64,000 nt of DNA from Calditrichota bacterium (GTDB lineage: Bacteria; Zhuqueibacterota; Zhuqueibacteria; Zhuqueibacterales; Geothermadaptataceae): positions 1 to 64,000 of the forward strand of contig QQUE01000006.1 in NCBI GenBank assembly GCA_008501765.1, written 5' to 3'. The position numbers were made by a program, and so were the translations under genes. Of this stretch, positions 42,739-52,409 are shown in pieces. The stretch's first letter is position 1. The number at the start of each line of letters is the position of its first letter. The notes beneath the pieces were generated by a model. That model was not told where the DNA came from and did not search any database. It was given only the letters and a program-made list of their open reading frames with translations.

Positions 42739-44488
42739 ATATCCGTGCCTGATAAGTATAAAGCTGAAAATAACGCCCTTCTTTTTTAATCAGTTCATCG
42801 TGTTTGCCGCGTTCGACAATCTCTCCATCTTCGATCACTAAAATTTGATCGGCTTTGCGGATAGTGCTCAGCCTGTGCGCGATTACGAATGTCGTGCGTC
42901 CGCCCATGAGTCCATCGAGACTGCTCTGAATATAGCGCTCACTTTCGGTGTCGAGATTGGAAGTGGCTTCGTCCAAAATAAGAATTTTCGGATCTGCTAA
43001 AATCGCACGGGCGATGGCGACGCGCTGGCGTTGTCCGCCGGAAAGTTTGATGCCGCGCTCGCCGATGCGCGTTTCCAATCCGTCGTCAAACCGGTCGGTA
43101 AATTCTTTCACGTGGGCGGCGGCCACGGCTTCCAGAACTTCGCTCTCGCTGGCATCGGGGCGGCCGAAAAGAATGTTTTCACGAATAGTGCCTTCGAATA
43201 AAAAATCATCCTGCAAAACAACACCAAGATGCTGACGGTAATCGTTGATTTTAACGGTTGCGAGGTCAACGCCATCGATTTTGACAGTGCCTTTTTCCGG
43301 TGTGAGAAAGGAAGCCGCCAATCCGGCGATGGTGGTTTTTCCCGAACCGGAGCTGCCGACAAGAGCTGTTACCGATCCCGGTGGTGCGCTAAAACTGATA
43401 TTTCTTAAAACTTCTTTCCCTTCCTCATAGGAAAATACAACATTTTCGAAATCAACATGGCCCGTGAGTTTTCCCAAGTTTTCTGTTCGATTGGGATCGT
43501 CTTCCTCTTTGTTTAAGGTGAGAATTTCTTCCATGCGGTCGAGCCCGGCAAATGCTTCCGTGAGCTGGCTGCCGATGTTGCTCATTTGCACGATTGGCGC
43601 GATGAGAAAACCGAGATAGAGGGTAAAAGCGAAGAAATCACCCACGGTCATTTCACCTTTCATAATCATACTGCCACCGACGCCCATAATTGTGATGCTG
43701 GCAATGCCCATGAGCAGGGTTGCCAAACTCGTCACAAAACTGGTTGTGGTCAGGGTTGTTTTAACATTTTGAAAAACGCGGTCAACGCCTTGAGCAAAAG
43801 TATTGATTTCGTGTTTTTCGGCGTTAAAGCCTTTGATGACCCGGATACCCGCGAGAGATTCTGTCAGCCGGCCGGTGACTTCAGCGTTGATTTGGCCTCG
43901 GTTTCGAAAAATAGGCCGGATGTAACCAAAAGCTTTTAATGAAATTACAGCGAAAATAAGTAGCGGCACAATTGTATAAAGCGTCATCATCGGGCTGATG
44001 CTGATAAGTAAAAAGAGCGATGCAATGGCTGTTAAAACGCCACCAAAAAGCTGCACTAAGCCGGTGCCGACCAGATTGCGTACACCTTCCACATCCGACA
44101 TAATTCGTGAAACCAGCTCGCCGGATTTTGTATTGTCGAAAAAGCGCAAGGGGAGATAAATTATATGCTGCTGCATTTGTGACCGTAAGACAGAGATGAG
44201 ATGTTGCGCCTCGACGCTGAGCAAGCGGGTCAGCGAAAAGGAGGTGACGGATTGAATGAGCAAAGCAATGCCAACGATAATCACCAGCCATTTCAGCATG
44301 TTCATATTGCTTTCGGCGATAACATTATCGATTAAATATTTGGTCGATCCCGGCAAAACGAGTCCGGCGGCGCGGTTAAATAAAATCAGTACGATTCCGA
44401 TAAACACAAGTTTTTTGCGCGGCCAGATAATATTTTTGAAAGCATGTTTTACGCTTCCAAGTGACATTTTCTTTTTTGGTTTTGACAT
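42737..44488 (-). CDS. MsbA-like ABC exporter, fused membrane and ATPase domains
   Basis: This half-transporter of 583 residues acts as a homodimer in the inner membrane. Six helices lie within about 25-315, and the ATPase domain fills about 345-583. Walker A is GSSGSGKTT, the signature is LSGGQRQRVAIARA, Walker B is ILILDEATSNLD and the switch His is in FVIAHRLSTI. The type matches MsbA/lipid and drug exporters. It diverges from the polysaccharide locus that starts 400 bp away. A role in lipid-linked glycan or lipid A export is possible but not shown. Confidence 0.9.
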   Translation of the reverse strand: MSKPKKKMSLGSVKHAFKNIIWPRKKLVFIGIVLILFNRAAGLVLPGSTKYLIDNVIAESNMNMLKWLVIIVGIALLIQSVTSFSLTRLLSVEAQHLISVLRSQMQQHIIYLPLRFFDNTKSGELVSRIMSDVEGVRNLVGTGLVQLFGGVLTAIASLFLLISISPMMTLYTIVPLLIFAVISLKAFGYIRPIFRNRGQINAEVTGRLTESLAGIRVIKGFNAEKHEINTFAQGVDRVFQNVKTTLTTTSFVTSLATLLMGIASITIMGVGGSMIMKGEMTVGDFFAFTLYLGFLIAPIVQMSNIGSQLTEAFAGLDRMEEILTLNKEEDDPNRTENLGKLTGHVDFENVVFSYEEGKEVLRNISFSAPPGSVTALVGSSGSGKTTIAGLAASFLTPEKGTVKIDGVDLATVKINDYRQHLGVVLQDDFLFEGTIRENILFGRPDASESEVLEAVAAAHVKEFTDRFDDGLETRIGERGIKLSGGQRQRVAIARAILADPKILILDEATSNLDTESERYIQSSLDGLMGGRTTFVIAHRLSTIRKADQILVIEDGEIVERGKHDELIKKEGRYFQLYTYQARI

Positions 44489-44811
44489 GGTTTCCCTGTG
44501 CGATGAGCACGTATAATTTTTGGGGTCGTGTTATTAATGAAGTTTAAAGGTCTGTAAACGGAATGGTCGCGTATTTTATTTCAGTATTAAATTGTTAGTG
44601 GATTCCAATGGAGGCGGCATCATGCTGAATAGCTAAATCCTGGAGCTTTGTCACAACAAAAATGCTTTCCGCATCTCAGGCAAACGGTCTGTAAAAAGTT
44701 GATTTAAATTAGCAGCACTGTATTTACAAAAAACCGGCACACATCGTAGCAATTCCTTAATTACTTTATTATTGGCTGCTTAAAAGCCGATAATTCAGAA
44801 GTACGAAATAA

Positions 44812-44840
44812 TTGACTTTCCATTGTTAATTACCTATATT
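44812..44840 (+). promoter_or_regulatory. Candidate sigma-70 promoter of the polysaccharide locus
   Basis: TTGACT at 44812-44817 and TATATT at 44835-44840 are separated by 17 bp, near the sigma-70 ideal. The predicted transcript starts about 45 bp before the rfbB ATG. The rest of the 404-bp gap (44489-44892) shows no gene, and I found no ops/JUMPstart motif. Confidence 0.55.
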
Positions 44841-44892
44841 TTACGCTTCGCTCGACAGCGTTCGCTAAAATTTTTAGTTGGAGAAAACAAGA

Positions 44893-45891
44893 ATGAAGAA
44901 GTACCTCGTCACAGGCGGTGCAGGATTTATCGGCAGCAACTATGTCCGGAATCTCCTCGAAAAAGAGCAGGACGTCTCGATTACAAATCTCGATAAATTA
45001 ACTTATGCGGGTAACCTCGATAATCTAAAAGATCTTGAAGGAAATTCCAGACATAAATTTATAAAAGGGGATATCGGCGACGAATCGCTGGTGGATGAAC
45101 TTGTGCGCGAAGCAGATATTGTTATAAATTTTGCTGCCGAAAGCCACGTTGACCGCTCCATTGGCAGCCCGGATGATTTTATAACGACAGATATATTTGG
45201 CACTTTTGTTCTGCTTGAAGCATCACGGAAACATGGCGTTGAAAAATTTATCCAAATCAGCACAGACGAAGTTTACGGCAGCACGGAAGGCGCGTCGTTC
45301 GTTGAAAATGATCCGTTGATGCCCTCGAGCCCATATTCAGCATCAAAAGCTGGCGCTGACCGTCTGGCTTATTCCTATTTCGTTACTTATGACGTACCGG
45401 TGATAATTACCCGCTGTTCCAATAATTACGGCCCATTTCAGTATCCGGAAAAATTAATTCCACTCTTCGTTACCAACGCGATGGACGACAAACAACTGCC
45501 AATTTACGGGGATGGCCTGAATGTCCGTGACTGGATTCATGTTGTCGACCACAACGACGCCGTTGATTTTCTGATTGAAAAAGGCACGCTTGGTGAAGTT
45601 TATAATATTGGCGGTGGTAACGAGCGCACGAATTTGGATATCACAGCAATCATTCTGGAGAAACTTGGAAAGCCTGAGTCGCTGAAGAATTACGTTGAAG
45701 ACCGCCTTGGTCACGATCGTCGTTACTCGGTCAATTGCAGTAAAATCAATGCTCTTGGTTGGCAGCCAAAACATGAGTTTACCGAAGGAATTCGCGAAAC
45801 CATTCAATGGTACGAAGACAACCGCTGGTGGTGGGAACGCATTAAAAGCGGCGAGTATCTTGAATATTACAAAGCTCAATACGAAAAATAA
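44893..45891 (+). CDS. rfbB: dTDP-glucose 4,6-dehydratase
   Basis: RfbB converts dTDP-glucose to the 4-keto-6-deoxy sugar, the entry to rhamnose and other deoxysugars. The extended-SDR motifs are GGAGFIGSNYVRN, the characteristic AAESHVDRSI, STDEVYG and the catalytic YSASK. RCSNNYGPFQYPEKLIP is the typical dehydratase segment. A TTG at 44878 is open, but the ATG at 44893 has GGAG 9 bp upstream and gives the normal MKKYLVTGGAG start. No rmlA, rmlC or rmlD follows, so the later steps must be encoded elsewhere or lead to another sugar. It is the first gene of the locus. Confidence 0.92.
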   Translation: MKKYLVTGGAGFIGSNYVRNLLEKEQDVSITNLDKLTYAGNLDNLKDLEGNSRHKFIKGDIGDESLVDELVREADIVINFAAESHVDRSIGSPDDFITTDIFGTFVLLEASRKHGVEKFIQISTDEVYGSTEGASFVENDPLMPSSPYSASKAGADRLAYSYFVTYDVPVIITRCSNNYGPFQYPEKLIPLFVTNAMDDKQLPIYGDGLNVRDWIHVVDHNDAVDFLIEKGTLGEVYNIGGGNERTNLDITAIILEKLGKPESLKNYVEDRLGHDRRYSVNCSKINALGWQPKHEFTEGIRETIQWYEDNRWWWERIKSGEYLEYYKAQYEK

Positions 45892-45981
45892 ATTTGTATC
45901 AATAAATTATAAAAGCTATCGGATTTGGAATTTTGGGGAGTTATCCTGTGATAAGTCCCAATATAAATTAGGAGATGAAGG

Positions 45982-47334
45982 ATGAGTTTAGAGTCGAAGA
46001 TTTCACAAAAAACCGCGCGGATTGGTGTTGTCGGTTTGGGGTATGTTGGATTGCCTCTCGCTGTGGAATATGCAAAAGCCGGGTTTGATGTACTCGGAAT
46101 TGACAATGATACTGAAAAAGTTAAAAAACTTACTGCCGGGGAAAATTACATAGACGACGTGAATTCGGATGAATTGGCCACTGTGGTAAAAAACGGCAAG
46201 TTTAGCTCGGAAGCCAACTATGAAAATATATCTTCAGCGGATGTGATTTATATTTGTGTTCCCACGCCATTTACGCCCAATAAAGAACCCGATGTGACTT
46301 TTATAGAAGATGCTGCGAAAGGAATTCTTGACGGTTTACGTAAGGGGCAGTTGATAATTCTTAAAAGCACAACATACCCTGAAACCACTGAAAAATTATT
46401 GCAACCAATTTTAGAATCAACGGGATTGAAAGTGGGAAAAGATATTTTTCTCGCTTTCTCTCCCGAAAGGATCGATCCGGGAAATAAAACATTTACCACG
46501 GCCAATACACCGGTTGTCGTCGGTGGGATTAGCCAAAAATGTACAGATTTAACGGTGCTGGTATCCAAAGCAATAATCAACAACGTAGTCCCGCTTTCAA
46601 GCCCGAAAGCGGCTGAGATGACAAAATTACTCGAAAATATTTTCCGCAGTGTCAATATCGCGCTGATGAATGAGCTCGCTCAACTTTGCGATCGCATGGG
46701 CGGCATCGATATTTGGGAAGTTGTTGAAGCCGCGGCCACGAAACCATTCGGTTTTATGCCGTTTTATCCAGGGCCGGGTATCGGCGGACACTGTATTTTG
46801 GTCGACCCATACTATCTCGCCTGGAAAGCCAAGGAATTTGATTTTCATACAAATTTTATCGAACTGGCTGCAGAAACAAACGAAAACATGCCGTACTATG
46901 TTCTCGATTTGATTATCCGCTCGCTTTCGATGAACGGTGGCGCTATCGCCAATGCCAAGTTTTTGCTCCTCGGTGCATCGTTTAAAAAGAATGTCGATGA
47001 TATTCGTAATTCACCTGCACTCAAACTTATGGATTTATTAAAGATGCGAGGCGCTGAAAATCTGATTTATAACGATCCGTGGGTCCCGACACTCACGCGC
47101 AATGGTACTGTTTTGCACTCTACAGAATTGAGCCAGGGATTATTGCAGAGCATGGATTGCGTAATAATTGCCACTGACCACGACGATTACGATATGGATT
47201 TTATCGCAAAACATTCAAAGCTGATAATCGATACCCGCAATGCAACGAAAAATGTCGGCAAGCAATTTAAGGATAAAATCCAGCGCCTTGGTTGCGGCAC
47301 CAATCCTTACTATCCCTCGCGTGACGAACATTAA
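45982..47334 (+). CDS. UDP-N-acetylhexosamine 6-dehydrogenase (WbpA/WecC type)
   Basis: This NAD-dependent enzyme oxidises C6 of a UDP-sugar in two steps to a uronic acid. The Rossmann motif is GVVGLGYVGLPLAVEYAKAG. The catalytic Cys lies in GPGIGGHCI, followed by VDPYYLAWKAKEF. The sequence AFSPERIDPGN matches the N-acetylhexosamine dehydrogenases more than UDP-glucose dehydrogenase. Length is 450 residues. GGAG precedes the ATG by 7 bp. It likely supplies an aminouronic acid for the repeat unit. GlcNAc versus ManNAc specificity cannot be decided here. Confidence 0.88.
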   Translation: MSLESKISQKTARIGVVGLGYVGLPLAVEYAKAGFDVLGIDNDTEKVKKLTAGENYIDDVNSDELATVVKNGKFSSEANYENISSADVIYICVPTPFTPNKEPDVTFIEDAAKGILDGLRKGQLIILKSTTYPETTEKLLQPILESTGLKVGKDIFLAFSPERIDPGNKTFTTANTPVVVGGISQKCTDLTVLVSKAIINNVVPLSSPKAAEMTKLLENIFRSVNIALMNELAQLCDRMGGIDIWEVVEAAATKPFGFMPFYPGPGIGGHCILVDPYYLAWKAKEFDFHTNFIELAAETNENMPYYVLDLIIRSLSMNGGAIANAKFLLLGASFKKNVDDIRNSPALKLMDLLKMRGAENLIYNDPWVPTLTRNGTVLHSTELSQGLLQSMDCVIIATDHDDYDMDFIAKHSKLIIDTRNATKNVGKQFKDKIQRLGCGTNPYYPSRDEH

Positions 47335-47362
47335 TTTTCATTTTACTGTTTTCCGTGTTCTG

Positions 47363-47407
47363 GTTTTTGTACTCGTAATCGTTTTCATCGATTACGAGTA
47401 CAAAAAC
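47363..47407. repeat. Perfect 19-bp hairpin in the polysaccharide locus
   Basis: GTTTTTGTACTCGTAATCG pairs exactly with CGATTACGAGTACAAAAAC around the 7-base loop TTTTCAT. It lies 29 bp after the dehydrogenase stop, in a 218-bp spacer. The A and T runs at its feet could allow Rho-independent pausing in either direction, but the stem is not GC-rich. Confidence 0.75.
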
Positions 47408-47552
47408 GGGTTTGACAAAGCACATTAAAACCAACCTTGACTTTAACTCTACCGATAGTTACTTTTATCATTTGCAAAAAAAACATCTCCCGGTTTCAGG
47501 CAGAATTACCCTGAAGAAATTCCATCACAACTACATGATTTATTAGCACCAT

Positions 47553-49808
47553 ATGAAAATTCAAATTCCGGATCCACCGGTCATTTCAGCGAAAAGTGGA
47601 ATAAAAAAACCTGAAGTTTCCATCGCAATAATCACCTGGGAAGCGCGTGAAGATTTGCGGACATGTCTCAACTCGCTTTATGAGACTGTTACAGCGTTTC
47701 CATTCGAAGTAATTGTCGTTGATAACCACTCTCGTGATGGCAGCGGCGAGTTGGTGGAATCGAGTTATCCGGATATTCATCTCATTCGAAACAAGAAAAA
47801 TATTGGCGTGGCGCGGGCTCGAAATCAGGCTATTGATGCAGCCAAAGGCCGTTATATTCTTCTGCTCGATGTAGATACGAAAGTGCAAGCAGGAGCGATC
47901 GACAAACTTGTCGAGTTTGCGAATGAAAATCAAGATGCGGGAATAATCGGCTCAAAACTCGTTGACGGGGAAGATAATCTGCAGCATACCTGCCGGCAAT
48001 TCCCTTCAATTTTAACCTATATTTTCAAGAAACTCAATTTTATGCCATTTTTTGAGCAGAGCCGGCGACTGCGCGAACATATTATGGCAGATTGGGATCA
48101 CAGCCAGGTTCGGGAGGTTGATTATGTTGTCGGCGCTTGTCAGCTTATTCGCCGGGAAGTGATAAAGGACGTTGGCCAACTGGATGAACGGTTTTTCTAC
48201 GGGCCGGAAGACGTGGATTTTTGCCTGCGGGCGCATTTGCATGGCTGGAAAATCTATTATTTTCCCCACGCGACGGTTGTTCACTACAGCAATAACAAAC
48301 ATAAAAAACCATTTAGCAAACAGACTTTTAAGCACTTGTGGGGCCTGTTTTATTTTTTCCAAAAACACGGCTATCTGTTTCATGTAAAAAGCCAGGATTA
48401 TGCAGTAATTATGCCGCGTGGTCTGGAAACAACACTGCTGGTTCTTGTCGATTTTGCTGCAATAGTTTTCGTGTTTTTCGTGTGGTCAGCCTTGCGCGGG
48501 ATGCTGGGTGTTTTTACTTTAAGTGAGCCTGTGCCGCTCCTTGTTACAAGTTTGTTCGTTTTTATTTATTGGTTTTTGCTCTTTTTCTTTTTTGGACTGT
48601 ATCGCGCCTGGTACGCTTATTCCCGATTTGATGAGGTGTTGACTGTTTTTAAAGCAGTAACGATTGGTGCCCTGATAATTTTTTTTGTAACCGCAAATCC
48701 AAGCGATCTTTCTTCAGCTCCCAAATTTAGCCGGTTGCTCATAGTTACTTATTGGTTTCTTATGAGCGCTGTTGCGGCAAGCGCACGCTCTGTTTTACGC
48801 ACAGTACAACGTCGTCTGCTCGAGGCTGGCATCGGATTACGCCGTACAATAATTGTTGGATCAGGCAAAGAAACACGGGAATTATTTGATAAAGTCGCGC
48901 ATTTCCCTGCATTGGGCTATCGCGTGGTTGGGTTTGTTTCAAATCGCCCGGTGACCGCAAAGAAAGCTTATAAAGGTGTTCCAGTACTTGGAAATATTCT
49001 GCAACTCAGCCGGCTGATTGATATAGAGCGAATCGAAGATGTCTTGATCGCCCTAAATTATGGGGATCAAAAACATGTAATGGAAGTATTAAATCAATGC
49101 GCTGATAAAGAAGTTAAATTGAAAATTACGCCCGATTTGTACGGCACGATCATGGGGCGGGCACGGACGAATCAGATTTACGGCACAACGCTTATCGAGA
49201 TTTTGCCGCAGCACATGCAGGCGTGGGAACAAAAAATGAAGCGATTGCTGGACATCGTCGTTTCTGCGTCAATTCTTCTCGTGGGATTGCCGGTGTGGCT
49301 GCTGGTGGCAATAATAATTCGACTTGAAACGCCGGGGCACCCGCTCTACAGCCAGGAACGAACCGGCTTGCGCGGCAAAGCCTTTAAGATATATAAATTC
49401 CGTAGCATGGTCAGCGATGCTGAAAAGAAAAGCGGCCCGACCTGGGCACAAAAAGACGATATGCGTGTAACGCGTGTCGGCAAGTTCATCCGCCAGACAC
49501 GGCTCGATGAAATTCCACAATTTTGGAATGTATTGCGAGGTGATATGAGCCTGATCGGTCCACGGCCGGAGCGGCCATTTTTCGTGGAACAACTACGACA
49601 GAAATTCCCGCTCTATTCCCGTCGCCTGCGCATCCGCCCCGGAATCACCGGCTGGGCACAGGTCAAAGGCGATTACGATACAACAATCGAAAACGTGCAG
49701 CAGAAAATCCAGTTCGATTTATTCTACCTGGAAAACATGTCCCTGCGCATGGATTTTAAGATAATGCTGATGACAGTATACGTTATTCTTGCCCGCAAGG
49801 GGCAGTAA
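47553..49808 (+). CDS. Fused GT2 glycosyltransferase and polyprenyl-phosphate sugar phosphotransferase
   Basis: Two enzymes share one 751-residue chain. Residues 20-285 are a family 2 glycosyltransferase with VVDNHSRDGS, the DxD at 106-108 (LLLDVDTK) and the acceptor-base motif FYGPEDVDFC. Residues 290-415 hold four membrane helices, and 430-550 a Rossmann-like domain (TIIVGSGKETRELF). Then comes a phosphoglycosyltransferase core: helix at 566-590, KFRSM at 615-619, the Asp-Glu pair at 652-653 and GPRPERP. This is the WbaP/ExoY family that loads the first sugar on undecaprenyl phosphate. The fusion could couple the first and second sugar additions. No frame break is seen between the halves. 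Confidence 0.9.
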   Translation: MKIQIPDPPVISAKSGIKKPEVSIAIITWEAREDLRTCLNSLYETVTAFPFEVIVVDNHSRDGSGELVESSYPDIHLIRNKKNIGVARARNQAIDAAKGRYILLLDVDTKVQAGAIDKLVEFANENQDAGIIGSKLVDGEDNLQHTCRQFPSILTYIFKKLNFMPFFEQSRRLREHIMADWDHSQVREVDYVVGACQLIRREVIKDVGQLDERFFYGPEDVDFCLRAHLHGWKIYYFPHATVVHYSNNKHKKPFSKQTFKHLWGLFYFFQKHGYLFHVKSQDYAVIMPRGLETTLLVLVDFAAIVFVFFVWSALRGMLGVFTLSEPVPLLVTSLFVFIYWFLLFFFFGLYRAWYAYSRFDEVLTVFKAVTIGALIIFFVTANPSDLSSAPKFSRLLIVTYWFLMSAVAASARSVLRTVQRRLLEAGIGLRRTIIVGSGKETRELFDKVAHFPALGYRVVGFVSNRPVTAKKAYKGVPVLGNILQLSRLIDIERIEDVLIALNYGDQKHVMEVLNQCADKEVKLKITPDLYGTIMGRARTNQIYGTTLIEILPQHMQAWEQKMKRLLDIVVSASILLVGLPVWLLVAIIIRLETPGHPLYSQERTGLRGKAFKIYKFRSMVSDAEKKSGPTWAQKDDMRVTRVGKFIRQTRLDEIPQFWNVLRGDMSLIGPRPERPFFVEQLRQKFPLYSRRLRIRPGITGWAQVKGDYDTTIENVQQKIQFDLFYLENMSLRMDFKIMLMTVYVILARKGQ

Positions 49809-49874
49809 GAGAAATTGATTTGAAAGTAATATTCAAAAGAAAATTTAATTTAAAATTATCTGAAAGCAAAAAGT

Positions 49875-51182
49875 ATGGGCTTAGGAAAAAATATTTTACT
49901 CTTCTTTATTTATCTTTTATTTTTACCACTTGGCTATTCTGTAATTTATGCACAAGAAACGCAAAGCAGGACAGAATTGACAAGATTAAAATCAGCCAAA
50001 GAAATTGAAGAAGAAAAAAAACAAGAACAGTTGCAATTAAGGCGAAATACATTCTCAACATATTCAAAGCAGACCTTAATTGATCGTTTTGTTCAGGGCC
50101 GATCGCAAACGAACTCATTTGATGAACAATTTCAATCTGAGCCTATAAATCCTGAAAAATATATTGTTGGACCAGGTGATGTTTTACAATTTATGTTTTG
50201 GGGGGAGGTCGAAGAAACTTATGTTGTGCCTGTCTTGCCAGAAGGCCTCATCTCGATTCCTTCAGTTGGTAATATCGATATTTCGGGCATCTCTTTTGTA
50301 AATGCCAGAAAAGTCATCCATAAAAGGATGGCGACGAGTTACAAGGAAGTTAGTTATAGTGTTGACATTATTAAAATGCGAAAATTTCGTATATTTATCA
50401 CCGGTGAAGTTCAAAATCCTGGTACATATTTCATCACACCTCAAGACAGAATATCTGATGTATTTGAGCTTGCTGGTGGTCATACAGATTGGGCTGATTT
50501 AATACGAGTACAACTCATTAAAATGGATTCAACAACTTCAACTTTCAATTTAAGGGATTATTATTATCACGGAATTCTTAGTCAAAATCCTTTTTTAAAT
50601 GACGGTGAAATTATTAGAATAAATCCGGTCTCATCAAAAAATTCACATGTTTTTGTTGACTCGGAACTTGAAAGTTTTGGTATGTACTCAATTAATGGTG
50701 ATGAGAAATTAAATGAGTTTATACAGAGTAACCAACTCTTAAGCCGAGATTCTGATTTGAAAAATGTGAAAGTACTTAGAAATGGTCATGTGGTTTTTCA
50801 AAATCTGATAAAAGTAAAAAGCGATAAAGATGATTTTCATTTAGAATCGGGCGATCGCATTTCAATATCGAAAATTACCAACAACGTGTATGTTGAAGGT
50901 GCCGTTTATCAGCCGGGTCCCCAGCTTTATGTTCCGGGAATGAAAGCCCTGGATTACGCCGGACTTGCCGGGATAACAAGTAAAGCACGGAATCGACAAA
51001 AAATAAAAGTGCAAAGGTATTCTACAGGGAAAATTGAATCTGGACCGAACGTAATCGTAAATCGAGGGGATCTGGTTATTGTTCCGGTGAGTTGGACAGA
51101 ACGATCGAAGGAGCTTTTTCAAATATTAGGCATTGTGGCGTCTACATTAGTATCTTATACTCTTGTTAAAAGGGACTTTTGA
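49875..51182 (+). CDS. Polysaccharide export protein, Wza-like (SLBB domains)
   Basis: The 435-residue protein has an N-terminal signal (LLFFIYLLFLPLGYSVIYAQ), a polysaccharide-export domain (about 85-165, starting KYIVGPGDVLQFMFWG) and SLBB-type modules (ITGEVQNPGTYFI, VEGAVYQPGPQLYVPG). A final hydrophobic segment lies near 410-428. No lipobox Cys is evident, unlike E. coli Wza. Wza-type proteins form the outer-membrane channel for capsule or exopolysaccharide. From here to about 58.2 kb the DNA is notably AT-rich. There is no clear ribosome site before the ATG. Confidence 0.87.
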   Translation: MGLGKNILLFFIYLLFLPLGYSVIYAQETQSRTELTRLKSAKEIEEEKKQEQLQLRRNTFSTYSKQTLIDRFVQGRSQTNSFDEQFQSEPINPEKYIVGPGDVLQFMFWGEVEETYVVPVLPEGLISIPSVGNIDISGISFVNARKVIHKRMATSYKEVSYSVDIIKMRKFRIFITGEVQNPGTYFITPQDRISDVFELAGGHTDWADLIRVQLIKMDSTTSTFNLRDYYYHGILSQNPFLNDGEIIRINPVSSKNSHVFVDSELESFGMYSINGDEKLNEFIQSNQLLSRDSDLKNVKVLRNGHVVFQNLIKVKSDKDDFHLESGDRISISKITNNVYVEGAVYQPGPQLYVPGMKALDYAGLAGITSKARNRQKIKVQRYSTGKIESGPNVIVNRGDLVIVPVSWTERSKELFQILGIVASTLVSYTLVKRDF

Positions 51183-51209
51183 TCTTAAAAGTGGAGATAG
51201 GCATATAGA

Positions 51210-52409
51210 ATGGAACAAAAAGAATTTAATACATTAGATTATGTTCTTGTTTTTCTTAAATGGAGAAAACTAATAATTTGGAATTTTTTCATTGTAAGTA
51301 TTCTTGCAGTGATAATAAGTTTTCTTCTTCCAAAATATTACAAATCAACAGCAGTGTTTTTGCCGCCTTCCCAAAGCTCAGGTTTAACAGCGCTAATACA
51401 AAATTTTTCAGTCGATGTATTGGGAACAAGTGATGTGACAGGGGATGCTTTTATAACAATCCTGAATAGCCGTAACTTAAGAGAGCAGATCATTTCAAAG
51501 TATGATTTGATGAATCTCTACGAGCGTGACTATATTGAACACACTCTAAAGGATTTAGAAAATAATGTGGTTATTGAGCCTGAATATCAGGTCGGCATCG
51601 GAATGTCCAACATTAACTCCATCGCAATAAGTGTTATTGATAAAAGCCCCCAAAGAGCTCAAAATATGGCAACAGATTTTTTAAACTTATTGGAGGAGCG
51701 GATTATTGATCTCAACACGAGAAAGGCTAAAAATAACCGTATATTCCTTGAACTTCGGGTTGCTGAAATTAAAAATGAAATGAAAAAGACACAATACGCG
51801 ATGCGAAATTTTCAAGAAGAATATGGCGCTGTGGAAATTACTTCGCAATCGAAGGTCACTATTGAAGCCGCTGCCCAGCTTAAAGCCGAAATATTAGCAT
51901 TGGAAGTCGAACGAGATATTCTTGCTAAGAACGCTTTGGCAAAGAACATGAATTTAAAACGGATAAATACCCGGCTGGAAATCATGAAAAATAAATTTAA
52001 TGACATGTACACAGGTGACGGATACACTGATGAACTCGGCAATGTTTTGCTCCCAATTAGTAAGATTCCAACATTGAGCTTACAGTATTTTGATCTCTAC
52101 CGTAATGCCGAAATTCAAAATAAGTTATTCGAAATGCTTGTTCCTCTTTTAGAACAAGCTAAAATTCAGGAAGCTAAGAATATTCCGGTTCTCAAAATTG
52201 TTGATTCACCATCATTAGCAACATACAAATATAAACCCAAACGCCTTTTTATTGTTATTGGTATAGTCTTGGTGAGCCAGCTTTTCTGTTTTCTTTTTAT
52301 TTTCTGGAAAGAATATTTGTCCCGCGTGGAAGAGGTAGACAAAGACCAATTTGAAAAAATAAGTCAAGTTAAAAGCTACTTCACAAGAAGCAAAAATAAA
52401 GCTAAATGA
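51210..52409 (+). CDS. Wzz-type polysaccharide chain-length regulator
   Basis: The 399 residues have membrane helices at about 24-44 and 345-366 that frame a large periplasmic coiled-coil part. The N-terminal Wzz domain begins TLDYVLVFLKWRKLIIWNFF and contains KYYKSTAVFLPPS. Near the second helix, the Pro-rich VDSPSLATYKYKPKRL matches the GNVR/Wzz C-terminal motif. No tyrosine kinase domain is attached. It should set chain length together with the Wzy-like protein next door, whose start overlaps this stop by 4 bp. Confidence 0.87.
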   Translation: MEQKEFNTLDYVLVFLKWRKLIIWNFFIVSILAVIISFLLPKYYKSTAVFLPPSQSSGLTALIQNFSVDVLGTSDVTGDAFITILNSRNLREQIISKYDLMNLYERDYIEHTLKDLENNVVIEPEYQVGIGMSNINSIAISVIDKSPQRAQNMATDFLNLLEERIIDLNTRKAKNNRIFLELRVAEIKNEMKKTQYAMRNFQEEYGAVEITSQSKVTIEAAAQLKAEILALEVERDILAKNALAKNMNLKRINTRLEIMKNKFNDMYTGDGYTDELGNVLLPISKIPTLSLQYFDLYRNAEIQNKLFEMLVPLLEQAKIQEAKNIPVLKIVDSPSLATYKYKPKRLFIVIGIVLVSQLFCFLFIFWKEYLSRVEEVDKDQFEKISQVKSYFTRSKNKAK

